Assembly (NCBI GenBank): GCA_946405625.1
Contig: CAMJHQ010000009.1
Coordinates: 48,288 to 112,287 of the forward strand
DNA length: 64,000 nucleotides
Reading direction: 5' to 3'
DNA from: an uncultured Lachnospiraceae bacterium
Lineage (GTDB): Bacteria > Bacillota > Clostridia > Lachnospirales > Lachnospiraceae
The notes beneath the pieces are model-generated. The model was not told where the DNA came from. It did not search any database and saw only the letters and a list, made by a program, of their open reading frames with translations. This document shows, in pieces, positions 1-8,071 of this stretch. Within the stretch, counting starts at the first letter, position 1, and each line of letters starts with the position of its first letter. The position numbers and the translations under genes are program-made.

Positions 1-1012
1 AATATACGCTGATCTTATTAAGAGCACCTTCAAGTTCTCTTACATTTGAAACAATATTTTCAGCTATATATGTAAGAACATCATCAGGGATGGTAAGCTT
101 ATCGGCATCTACCTTCTTTTTAAGAATAGCCATTCTTGTTTCATAATCAGGAGCATGTATATCAATAGGAACTCCCCATTCGAAACGGGACCTGAGTCTT
201 TCATCCAGCTGCTTTATTTCTCTCGGAGGTCTATCCGATGAAATAATGATCTGTTTTTTTGCTTCATATAAGAAGTTAAATGTATTGAAGAACTCTTCCT
301 GGGTTCTTTCTTTACCTATTATAGTCTGAATATCATCTATTATAAGTACATCAACCTGTCTGTACTTTGTTCTGAATTCATCAGTCTTATTTTTCTGAAT
401 AGCATCTATGATCTCATTTGTGAATGTTTCTGCCGGTACATAAAGAACCTTTGCATTTTCATCACGTTGAAGAATATAATGTGCTATGGACTGAATTAAG
501 TGAGTTTTTCCGAGTCCGGATCCTCCGTATAAGAAAAGGGGATTAAAGTTATCCTGACTTGGCATATCGGCAACCGCGGTACATGTAGCATAAGCATGCT
601 TATTACTGTCGCCTACGATAAAATTCTCAAATGTATATTTAGGATTCAGGTTACCTCTTTTGATAGCTGCATAATATGCTTCACTGTAAGGTCTTTCTTC
701 CTGAACTTCTTCAACATCTCCGTCCATTAATGAAGAAATCTTACTTTTTTCATCTATTACTATCTCTATATCGGAATCTTCCAGAAATTCTCTTATTGAA
801 GAAAGAAGTAAAAAATCATATCCTTTTGTTTTGAGAAATTCTACATTGAATTTACCGATTTTTTCACTTACATAGAAATATACGGTATTATCTTTTACTT
901 CATATATACTGAGATCCTTTATCCAGGTATTGATAATTACTCTTGAAACATCATAATGATTTTCGAGGATATTCAGTATTTCTTCCCAGTTTTTTTCTAT
1001 CCTATCTTTCAT
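1..1012 (-). CDS. dnaA: Chromosomal replication initiator DnaA (3' end outside window)
   Basis: DnaA is the AAA+ ATPase that opens the origin. Reading the reverse complement from the ATG at 1012 gives 337 codons before the window edge. They cover the N-terminal domain I (about residues 1-80), a linker, and the AAA+ core with Walker A GGSGLGKT (163-170) and Walker B LIIDD (223-227). The DNA-binding domain IV lies beyond base 1. The gene is divergent from rpmH, the standard Firmicute arrangement, so the 1013-1425 gap is the expected origin and promoter region. Identity is secure; only the C-terminus is unseen. Confidence 0.97.
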   Translation of the reverse strand, partial: MKDRIEKNWEEILNILENHYDVSRVIINTWIKDLSIYEVKDNTVYFYVSEKIGKFNVEFLKTKGYDFLLLSSIREFLEDSDIEIVIDEKSKISSLMDGDVEEVQEERPYSEAYYAAIKRGNLNPKYTFENFIVGDSNKHAYATCTAVADMPSQDNFNPLFLYGGSGLGKTHLIQSIAHYILQRDENAKVLYVPAETFTNEIIDAIQKNKTDEFRTKYRQVDVLIIDDIQTIIGKERTQEEFFNTFNFLYEAKKQIIISSDRPPREIKQLDERLRSRFEWGVPIDIHAPDYETRMAILKKKVDADKLTIPDDVLTYIAENIVSNVRELEGALNKISVY

Positions 1013-1425
1013 AAAAATAATCCCTTTTTCTGATTTGAGGGCAAAAACCCACTTATCTATAATACACCAAAAAGGGTAATTAAACAAGTTTTTACAGATT
1101 AGCGTTATGTAAATAAGGCTGAAAAAAATGAATCAAATTTGTTGATTAAGAAACAGTATATTTAAGGTTTTTTTGAATTTTGAAACAACTAATGAACATA
1201 TTTATGAATAAGTTATCAACAGTTTATAAACAAAATGTTGATAAATTACGTAAACTAAAGACATTTTTTAATTTATTTATAGTATTAATTGACTTGACTT
1301 TTATATGCTTCTCACATAAAATAGAAAAGATTTGTCTTTAGGTAGTGGGAGAAGTCTACCCTAAGCACAGGTAATCTATCTATATATAATAGGAAGAAAT
1401 TTTTCAAAAAGGAGGATCATTAATT
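1013..1425. other. dnaA-rpmH intergenic region, probable oriC segment
   Basis: About 410 bp of very AT-rich DNA lies between divergent dnaA and rpmH. Two DnaA-box-like 9-mers face each other: TTATCAACA at 1213-1221 and TGTTGATAA at 1236-1244, each one base from the TTATCCACA consensus. An inverted repeat AATCAAatTTGTTGATT lies around 1131-1147. Position and composition suggest origin function, but a canonical cluster of perfect boxes is absent, so other boxes may lie on the far side of dnaA. Confidence 0.6.
1294..1322 (+). promoter_or_regulatory. Promoter of the rpmH operon
   Basis: TTGACT (1294-1299), a 17-bp spacer and TAAAAT (1317-1322) form a near-consensus sigma-A promoter about 100 bp before rpmH. 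A second overlapping TTGACT begins at 1289. The leader holds an imperfect hairpin at about 1340-1370 (TTAGGTAG pairing with CTACCCTAA). Confidence 0.75.
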
Positions 1426-1560
1426 ATGAAAATGACATTTCAGCCTAAGAAGAGATCTCATTCAAGAGTTCACGGCTTCAGAAAGAGAATGAGCACAGCT
1501 AATGGACGTAAGGTTCTTTCTGCAAGAAGAAGAAAAGGCAGAAAAGAATTATCTGCATAA
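1426..1560 (+). CDS. rpmH: 50S ribosomal protein L34
   Basis: A 44-residue, strongly basic protein beginning [18 protein letters not shown] and ending with an Arg/Lys-rich tail, the full length and sequence pattern of L34. It sits in the large ribosomal subunit near the tunnel exit. A strong Shine-Dalgarno (GGAGG, 1411-1415) precedes the ATG. It is the first gene of the run rpmH-rnpA-yidD-yidC-khpB, transcribed away from dnaA, and has a recognisable promoter about 100 bp upstream. Confidence 0.97.
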   Translation: MKMTFQPKKRSHSRVHGFRKRMSTANGRKVLSARRRKGRKELSA

Positions 1561-1572
1561 TAAGATTAAGAT

Positions 1573-1905
1573 ATGAGAAATATCAATTCATTAAAAAACT
1601 TCAGAGAGTTTGGCAGAGTTTATACTCACAAAGAATCGTATGCCAATAAATATTTAGTGATGTACATCCTACGTAACGACCGGGAGTACAGTAGAATCGG
1701 AATCTCTGTAAGTAAGAAGGTCGGTAACAGTGTGGTGAGACACAGAATAACACGTCTCATAAGAGAAAGTTACAGATTAAATAAGAATTTGATTAAAGAT
1801 GGCTACGATATAGTAATAGTAGCCCGGAATATGGCAAAAGGAAGGTCCTTTCAGGAAATTGAAAGTTCCTTTCTGCATTTATGCCGAAAGCATAGTCTAA
1901 TATGA
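1573..1905 (+). CDS. rnpA: Ribonuclease P protein component
   Basis: A 110-residue basic protein that assists the RNase P RNA in maturing tRNA 5' ends. The family signature is present as [14 protein letters not shown] (about residues 55-68), matching the RNR helix region, with the beta-strand NSVVRHR before it. It starts 12 bp after rpmH, and its last 4 bp overlap yidD, so translation is probably coupled. Length is normal for the family. Confidence 0.96.
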   Translation: MRNINSLKNFREFGRVYTHKESYANKYLVMYILRNDREYSRIGISVSKKVGNSVVRHRITRLIRESYRLNKNLIKDGYDIVIVARNMAKGRSFQEIESSFLHLCRKHSLI

Positions 1906-2114
1906 AAAAAATATGTATTTCAATGATAAAATTTTACAGGAAGCATATATCGCCGCTTAAAGGTCGTTCAACTTGCATTTTTTATCCAACATGTTCGGAA
2001 TATGCTATTCAGGCCTATGAAAAATATGGATTTTTCAAGGGCACACTTCTCACTGTCTGGCGAGTATTGAGATGCAATCCGTTTAATAAGGGTGGTTATG
2101 ATCCTGTACCGTAA
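1902..2114 (+). CDS. yidD: Membrane protein insertion efficiency factor YidD
   Basis: A 70-residue protein with the conserved cysteine-containing pattern [11 protein letters not shown] and the ending [14 protein letters not shown], typical of YidD. The family is a small amphipathic inner-membrane-associated factor that helps YidC-dependent insertion. The start overlaps the end of rnpA by 4 bp and yidC follows after 11 bp, the usual arrangement. Confidence 0.95.
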   Translation: MKKICISMIKFYRKHISPLKGRSTCIFYPTCSEYAIQAYEKYGFFKGTLLTVWRVLRCNPFNKGGYDPVP

Positions 2115-2125
2115 AGGAGTAATAG

Positions 2126-3475
2126 ATGATTTTAACTAAGGCAACTGGGATAATACAAGGACCTATCTCAGCTTTGATGGGATGGATTTTCGATCTCATC
2201 TATAATTTGTTTTATGGTTTTAATATCTATTCTATTGGTTTCAGTATTATAGTATTTACAATTATTATAAGACTTCTTCTTTTCCCTCTTAATGTGAAAA
2301 TGACAAGAAGTTCAAAAATACAGCAGTATCTGCAACCGGAATTTAATAAGATAACAAAGAAGTATAAAGGTAAAAAAGATCAGGATTCAATGATCAAGCA
2401 GAATAGGGAGATGGCTGAACTCCGTTCTAAGTACGGATTAAAGACATCATCAGGATGTTTTACTTCACTTATTCAGTTCCCTATTTTTATTGCACTTTAT
2501 AATGTTATCAACAATATTCCGGCATACGTTACAAAAATCAGAAATCTGTATCAGCCTATAGCAGATGCAATTTTACATACAAATAACGGATTTTCGATTT
2601 TCAAGGCATTTACCGAAAATGAAGAATATCAGAAGATATTTGCAAGAGTTGTTTCTTTAAGATCTAAGACGGGAATGCCTGAGTTTTCTTCAATAACAGA
2701 TGCTGCATCGGAGTTTGGAAAGACTGCATTAAATACTATAGTAGATGTTCTTGCAAAATGTAATGATACAATGCTTTTACAACTTAGTGAAGCTTTTAGT
2801 TCGAATCCTCAAGTTGGACAGGCAATTATAAATAATCAGGAGGCAATCAGCAGATCAAATGATTTCTTTGGTATAAATCTTACCGAAGCTCCGGGTTTAA
2901 AGTTGTCATGGGCACTTTTGATTCCTATTGCATCATTTTTATTCCAGTTTCTCAGTATTGTTGTAATGCCAACTCAGAAAACAGGTGATGAACAGCAGGA
3001 CAGAATGGCGGCAACAATGAAGAAGACAATGATCTTCATGCCGATCATGATGTTCGGTGTTACGGTTATAACACCTGCAGGTCTTGGTCTTTACTGGGCA
3101 GTCAGCGGTCTTGTAGGTCTTATTATGACTGTTTGTACAAACAGATATTATGATAAGGCTGATATGGAGAAAATCTTAGAGAAACATATGGCTAAGGTTG
3201 AAGCTCAGCGTGCCAAGAAGGGTGATAAGAAATCCTGGACAGAAAGAATGATGGATAAAGCTTACGGAGCAGAGGGTGAAGCAGCAGAACATGCAAGAGG
3301 TATGAATAAGTATAGTAATACAAATCTTAAAAACTATACTTCACCATCAGCTTATAAGAATGAAAACCAATCCTCAAATATAGAGGACAGAACAGATACA
3401 GGTAAGAAGTATAAAGCCGGAAGTATTTCGGCTCGTGCTAATTCCGTAAGGGATTATAATAATAAAGGAGAATAA
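2126..3475 (+). CDS. yidC: Membrane protein insertase YidC/Oxa1 family
   Basis: A 449-residue polytopic protein. It has an N-terminal hydrophobic segment, the core region with a conserved Arg/Lys-rich cytoplasmic loop after the first core helix (MTRSSKIQQYLQPEF), a helix beginning SSGCFTSLIQFPIF, and two later hydrophobic segments near residues 265-340. It ends in a long hydrophilic, Lys/Ser-rich tail. It inserts and folds membrane proteins. A GGAG-type site precedes the ATG. Between core helices it carries an expanded loop (about 140-250), a common variation in Lachnospiraceae. Confidence 0.95.
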   Translation: MILTKATGIIQGPISALMGWIFDLIYNLFYGFNIYSIGFSIIVFTIIIRLLLFPLNVKMTRSSKIQQYLQPEFNKITKKYKGKKDQDSMIKQNREMAELRSKYGLKTSSGCFTSLIQFPIFIALYNVINNIPAYVTKIRNLYQPIADAILHTNNGFSIFKAFTENEEYQKIFARVVSLRSKTGMPEFSSITDAASEFGKTALNTIVDVLAKCNDTMLLQLSEAFSSNPQVGQAIINNQEAISRSNDFFGINLTEAPGLKLSWALLIPIASFLFQFLSIVVMPTQKTGDEQQDRMAATMKKTMIFMPIMMFGVTVITPAGLGLYWAVSGLVGLIMTVCTNRYYDKADMEKILEKHMAKVEAQRAKKGDKKSWTERMMDKAYGAEGEAAEHARGMNKYSNTNLKNYTSPSAYKNENQSSNIEDRTDTGKKYKAGSISARANSVRDYNNKGE

Positions 3476-3478
3476 ATA

Positions 3479-4300
3479 GTGGAATTTCGTGAATTTACAG
3501 GAAAAACCATAGATGATGCAATCATCGAAGCTGCTACCAGCCTTGGCGTTGCAACATCTAACCTTGAAACACAGGTTGTTTTTAAGGGAAGTATGGGATT
3601 CCTCGGTATAGGTGCTAAGCCTGCAGTTATTAAGGCCAGACCTAAGAATATAGATACTATTGATGATATCCTTACTGATTCAAAGACTGAGATTAAAACC
3701 GAGAAGAAGTCAGATGCTGAAAAGCCTGTAAAGGAAAAAGCACCAAAGGCTGAAAGACCGGAGAAAGCTCCGAAGACAGAAACTGTTGAGAAAACAGAAG
3801 CACCTAAGGAAGATGCTCAGCCAGTAGTAATCGATGAGTCAATAATCGATGATACCAAGGAATATTTAAAGAAGCTTTTTGCAGCTATGGAGCTTGAAGC
3901 TGATATAACAGTTGAGCTTGATAAGGAAACAAGAACACTTAATATCGATGTTGAAGGACCTGAAATGGGAATCATCATCGGTAAGCGTGGACAGACACTG
4001 GATTCACTTCAGTATCTTATTAACCTTTATGTTAATAAGAAGTCAAATACACATATCCGTGTTAAGCTTGATACTGAGAATTACAGAGAAAGACGTAAGG
4101 AAACACTTGAGACTCTTGCAAAGAATATTGCATTCAAGGTTAAGAAGTCCAGACGTTCATTTACTCTTGAGCCAATGAACCCATATGAGAGAAGAATCAT
4201 TCATTCAACTCTTCAGGGTGAGAAGTATGTAGCAACTAAGTCTGAAGGTGAAGAGCCATACAGAAGAGTTGTTGTATTCTACAAGAGAAATGCTAAATAA
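3479..4300 (+). CDS. khpB: RNA-binding protein KhpB/Jag (Jag-N, KH, R3H domains)
   Basis: A 273-residue protein with a GTG start 3 bp after the yidC stop; AAAGGAG lies inside the end of yidC. The Jag-N domain covers about residues 1-52. A Lys/Glu/Pro-rich linker (about 60-120) leads to a KH domain with the GxxG loop in IIIGKRGQTLDSL, then a C-terminal R3H domain (ERRIIHSTL). KhpB proteins bind RNA and influence cell division and elongation, usually with KhpA. It is the last gene of the run and is followed by a terminator. Confidence 0.94.
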   Translation: MEFREFTGKTIDDAIIEAATSLGVATSNLETQVVFKGSMGFLGIGAKPAVIKARPKNIDTIDDILTDSKTEIKTEKKSDAEKPVKEKAPKAERPEKAPKTETVEKTEAPKEDAQPVVIDESIIDDTKEYLKKLFAAMELEADITVELDKETRTLNIDVEGPEMGIIIGKRGQTLDSLQYLINLYVNKKSNTHIRVKLDTENYRERRKETLETLAKNIAFKVKKSRRSFTLEPMNPYERRIIHSTLQGEKYVATKSEGEEPYRRVVVFYKRNAK

Positions 4301-4322
4301 TTCTGATAGCTATTAAAACAAA

Positions 4323-4365
4323 TATCCCTCGATTATGATTATTCATGATCGAGGGAATTTTTTTG
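4323..4365 (+). terminator. Rho-independent terminator after khpB
   Basis: Perfect 9-bp stem TCCCTCGAT (4325-4333) / ATCGAGGGA (4348-4356), then seven T within 4358-4364. It closes the rpmH-khpB unit. Confidence 0.9.
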
Positions 4366-4440
4366 TATATAGATTATTAATTGATATTATTATATAGATT
4401 ATTAATTGATATTATTATATAGATTATTGATTGATATTAT
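4366..4440. repeat. 25-bp tandem repeat, three copies
   Basis: The unit TATATAGATTATTAATTGAT+ATTAT is repeated at 4366-4390, 4391-4415 and 4416-4440. The third copy has a single A-to-G change. It fills the gap between the khpB terminator and the convergent trmB stop. Confidence 0.95.
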
Positions 4441-4456
4441 TTCATTTTTTACAGTA

Positions 4457-5116
4457 TTATTTATTATCGTTTTTTTCAGGTGGATAGTATTCCATCATAT
4501 TTATTTTGTTTCCGAGTTGAGAAAACTTCTTCTCATATTCTGTCATGATATTTCCTTCAGCAAACTCAGACTTATGAAGATCTCTCGTTATCTTTGTAAT
4601 ATTCCATCCACACTCTTCTGCTGTTTCAACAGAATATTCAAAAAGATCTATGTTATCAGTTTTAAAAGTGATACCTGATCCTTTTGCAAGAATATTAATA
4701 TATCTTCCGAGAAATCTGTCTGAGGTAAGACGTCTTTTTGCAGTTCTTGCTTTTGGCCATGGGTCTGAGAAGTTTAGATATATATGATCTACTTCTTCCT
4801 TCGCAAAAACATCCTCTATCTCCTCTGCATCCATTCTGATGAAATAAAGATTTGATAATTCAGGTTCGAGAGTTCTCTTTTCAATTGCTCGGATAAGAAC
4901 GCTTGAATATTTTTCTATGCCTATATAATTAATATTCGGATTCCTTCTTGCATTTTCCATAATGAAGGTACCCTTGCCCATTCCTATTTCTATGTAAAGT
5001 GGATTCTCATTTCCGAAGAATTCCTTCCATTTGCCTTTCATTGATTTTTCGTCATGAATCACATATTCGTTTTCGGCAATTACCTCACGTGAACCGGTTA
5101 CATTTCTAAGTCTCAA
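4457..5116 (-). CDS. trmB: tRNA (guanine-N7-)-methyltransferase
   Basis: A 219-residue SAM-dependent methyltransferase that makes m7G46 in tRNA. The SAM-binding strand YIEIGMGKGTFI (about 41-52) and the family motif FSDPWPKARTAKRRLTS (about 116-132) are clear. The start is a TTG at 5116-5114, preceded by AAGGAG with a 6-bp gap; no ATG fits as well. It is convergent with khpB. Confidence 0.95.
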   Translation of the reverse strand: MRLRNVTGSREVIAENEYVIHDEKSMKGKWKEFFGNENPLYIEIGMGKGTFIMENARRNPNINYIGIEKYSSVLIRAIEKRTLEPELSNLYFIRMDAEEIEDVFAKEEVDHIYLNFSDPWPKARTAKRRLTSDRFLGRYINILAKGSGITFKTDNIDLFEYSVETAEECGWNITKITRDLHKSEFAEGNIMTEYEKKFSQLGNKINMMEYYPPEKNDNK

Positions 5117-5321
5117 GATATTCTCCTTTCAGACTCATATGGCAGTTTTAAATGTATGATCTCAGCTGCCTAATGATGATACTATTAACAGTAATCATCA
5201 GACGCATTTATCACCTTGTCATACAAAGGTTTCTGCTTGAGTTTTATTTAAAAAAGTAGGATAATTATACCATCTATGGCTATTTTCTGTTAAGTAGATT
5301 TTGTAACTTTTTGAGGATAAT

Positions 5322-6896
5322 ATGAAACAAAGTTTTTTATATAGATTTATTGCCGTTATTTTAATTATGGCAATATGTTTACCTGCGGTTCGAGTTCGTG
5401 CGGACGAACCGAAAAATCAGCAGGATACGGAATCACTGAGCCATACATTTTTTGATGAGGATTCTGATTCCGATAATAATGACAAGCCGGATTCTTCGGT
5501 TGCATCCATAACAGATGCTACGCTCGGAGATCCGACAAAAGAGTTGAATTGTAAAGCTGCAGCGGTAATTGATGTTAAGACCGGTAATATGCTTTTTGAA
5601 TATAATTCGAATAATAAGTATTGTCCCGGAGGACTTCTGAAATTAATGACTGCGCTTGTAGTTTTTGAAAAGGGTTCTTCTTCTGATGTAGTCAGAGTTT
5701 CAGGCAATAAGTATTACGAAGAAAATGCTGATTATATGGATGTTGTCATATATTCAGGTGAGCAGATTCCGGTAAAGGATCTTCTGTATGGATTAATACT
5801 TAAATCCGGTAATGAATCCGCATATGCTCTTGCAGAGTATGTAAGTCAGGATGCAAAAAGCTTCGCTGATGATATGAATAGTGTTGCAAAAGAACTCGGT
5901 TGTAAGAATTCCACTTTCAGCGGACCAAATAATGATTATGCATCCGAGACAAGCAGTTCTGCTTATGATATGGCACTTATTGCTGCTGCTCTATACAGAC
6001 ATCCGCTTTTCAGGACTATTATTGAAACAGAAAATTATTTCATTCCTGCTACAAATAAGAGTGAGGAAAGAGAACTCTGGCAGGATAACAGAATGAAATA
6101 TTATGCTAATACTGATTACTATTATAAGTATCATATAGGCGGTAAAGTAGGTTATTCTGACATAGGCGGATGCTTTGTTTCCTTTGCCGAAAAGGACGGG
6201 ATGACGATTGCATGTGTTGTACTCGGAGCCAATCCGGAAGAAATGATATATAGTGATACTGTAAAGCTGTGTAATCATGTTTTCAATAGTTATCAGAGAG
6301 TATATCCTTTGAGAAATTATAAGCTTGAGATAGATCCAGGCAGTTCTGCTCTTATAAGGAATTATTATTCAAATGTAGGACATTCGCTTCCTTATTATTA
6401 TTTAAATGATAATATTTGTATTAATGTAGAAAAGGGATTCGGAGAAGAGGATATTCGCATAAATCCTGTTCTTTATTCTGAACCCGAAGGAGATAAAGCA
6501 GGAATTCTGGAAATATATTATAAAGATAAGCTTATTTCACAGTCATATATAAATGTAGGAATATCTTCTATTTATGATAAAGCGACGAACTCCGGAGAAT
6601 TAGCTACTCTTACGGTTGCTTCGGGGGCAGATACTAATTTATCTTCCGACAAGGATAGTTCAATAAAGAAAATTGCAATTTATATAATATTGATCATTTC
6701 GGTGATAATCTGTATTTTACTTATTATTCTGATGATCCTTTCTCACCGGATACGTAAGAAGAGAAAGAATAATAAGAAGCCCGAGATAGATAGAAAAACC
6801 AGATCCGGAATTGAATATGCTGAGATAGTAAAATATCCGGACAGTAAAAATGATGATAAAGATGATAATAACCACAGCGATAATGATGAGGTATGA
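5322..6896 (+). CDS. DacA-like D-alanyl-D-alanine carboxypeptidase homologue lacking the catalytic serine
   Basis: A 524-residue exported protein with a signal segment (about 5-27), an acidic linker (30-72), a peptidase S11-like domain (75-310), a C-terminal beta domain, one membrane helix (about 447-472) and a charged cytoplasmic tail. The S11 motifs are only partly kept. The SxxK site reads G104-L-L-K107, so the nucleophilic serine is a glycine. SGN is intact at 162-164. KTG has become KVG (275-277). The known family trims peptidoglycan pentapeptides; this copy should not acylate. It is probably co-transcribed with the next gene (2-bp gap). A binding or sensing role is inference. Confidence 0.85.
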   Translation: MKQSFLYRFIAVILIMAICLPAVRVRADEPKNQQDTESLSHTFFDEDSDSDNNDKPDSSVASITDATLGDPTKELNCKAAAVIDVKTGNMLFEYNSNNKYCPGGLLKLMTALVVFEKGSSSDVVRVSGNKYYEENADYMDVVIYSGEQIPVKDLLYGLILKSGNESAYALAEYVSQDAKSFADDMNSVAKELGCKNSTFSGPNNDYASETSSSAYDMALIAAALYRHPLFRTIIETENYFIPATNKSEERELWQDNRMKYYANTDYYYKYHIGGKVGYSDIGGCFVSFAEKDGMTIACVVLGANPEEMIYSDTVKLCNHVFNSYQRVYPLRNYKLEIDPGSSALIRNYYSNVGHSLPYYYLNDNICINVEKGFGEEDIRINPVLYSEPEGDKAGILEIYYKDKLISQSYINVGISSIYDKATNSGELATLTVASGADTNLSSDKDSSIKKIAIYIILIISVIICILLIILMILSHRIRKKRKNNKKPEIDRKTRSGIEYAEIVKYPDSKNDDKDDNNHSDNDEV

Positions 6897-6898
6897 TC

Positions 6899-8014
6899 AT
6901 GAGTAATATCAAAGATATCAGAAGCATAATGGAAGCAAATGATGAAATGCTTACATATTTTAATGCACTCTATTCGGAGCATCTTTCCGAACTTCAGAGT
7001 TCTAAGTCCCGTCTGTTTGAAATAAACGTAAAGCTGGATGAGCTTGTGAAGACAAAGAGTATCTATTCTCTCAATTCAGACTATCGTAAAAATCTTTTCA
7101 GTCCGATCAATGTGGAAGCTAATGAGAATGAAAAGGAAACAGAAATACGAAGAGAGATAAAAACATTAACGGATGAGAGAAATGCTCTCGAAGATAAGAT
7201 AGATCAGGAAAATCAGAATATCAAAGCTATAGAAACCAGGCTCAGTAAGCTTTCAAAGGCTAAGCAGTCTATAGGTTCCATTCGCGGTTATCTCGGACTC
7301 AGTGAAATTGATATTATTCCGGATTCTACAGAACCTGAAGAACAGATTACCAAGGAGAGTATTCCTGATAGTCGTAAGAAACATGGTAAGAATATTCTTA
7401 TGATGAGTACATTTGATAAGACATATACATCTACTGTGCTTGATAAAAGAATCAGAGCCGAACTTAGCAGCAATAATCATAAGCTTGAGGTTGTTAGAGA
7501 AATTATCCGAACAGATCCGAATCGTGCTAAGGTTACAGTGGATGAGGTTATAATCAATTCAAAGAATATGATGCTTATTATTGATGATTGTCTGAAAAAG
7601 AACAATTATTATTTTGATGATAAGAAAAATATAAAAAGTGTCATAGAGGATTTTCTCATCGATATTGGTGATAAACATCCTGAGGTTGTTATAGATTATG
7701 ATTTTGTGGATCTGACAATTCAGCCACCTTACGTAAGAACACTTTCCGTATATAGAATATTTGATATTGTATTCGATAATATTTTTAAGCATTCCAAAGC
7801 CAGTCATGTCCAGGTCAGGGTTGCTGAGGTAAATGGAAAGCTTGATATTATGATCAAGGATAATGGTATAGGAATTCCTGATAATTATGATAATAAATCA
7901 TCATGGTATAGTGGAATAAAACGTATCAGAGAACTCGTATACCTTTTAGACGGACAAGTTATGTTAACTAAAGATAATGGTACAACAGTTAAGATTACCA
8001 TGGATATTAGCTAA
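6899..8014 (+). CDS. Cytosolic DegS-like histidine kinase homologue with apparent loss of the phospho-acceptor
   Basis: The chosen ATG at 6899 has GATGAGG 7 bp upstream; an ATG at 6893 overlaps the previous stop but is too close to that site. The product is about 371 residues with no membrane helix. An N-terminal coiled coil spans about 10-125, a HisKA_3-like helical pair about 180-235, and a HATPase domain 285-368 with an N box (FDNIFKHSKAS), DNGIGI and a GIKRIRELVYLL segment. Aligning RIRAELSSNN with the RIARELHD pattern of NarL/DegS-type kinases puts Ser at the phospho-accepting His. No response regulator gene is adjacent. It may be a regulatory pseudokinase. Confidence 0.75.
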   Translation: MSNIKDIRSIMEANDEMLTYFNALYSEHLSELQSSKSRLFEINVKLDELVKTKSIYSLNSDYRKNLFSPINVEANENEKETEIRREIKTLTDERNALEDKIDQENQNIKAIETRLSKLSKAKQSIGSIRGYLGLSEIDIIPDSTEPEEQITKESIPDSRKKHGKNILMMSTFDKTYTSTVLDKRIRAELSSNNHKLEVVREIIRTDPNRAKVTVDEVIINSKNMMLIIDDCLKKNNYYFDDKKNIKSVIEDFLIDIGDKHPEVVIDYDFVDLTIQPPYVRTLSVYRIFDIVFDNIFKHSKASHVQVRVAEVNGKLDIMIKDNGIGIPDNYDNKSSWYSGIKRIRELVYLLDGQVMLTKDNGTTVKITMDIS

Positions 8015-8071
8015 ATTGATTATTCAATTAATATAGTATAGAATTATGTAAACTAATAATCAAGGAGAATT

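Noticed and set aside
4406..4678. Plus-strand reading frame opposite trmB
   Set aside because: It begins in the 25-bp tandem repeat and lies antisense to a well-supported gene.
8015..8071. T-box riboswitch before argS
   Set aside because: The gap is only 57 bp, with no specifier loop, no T-box sequence and no terminator.
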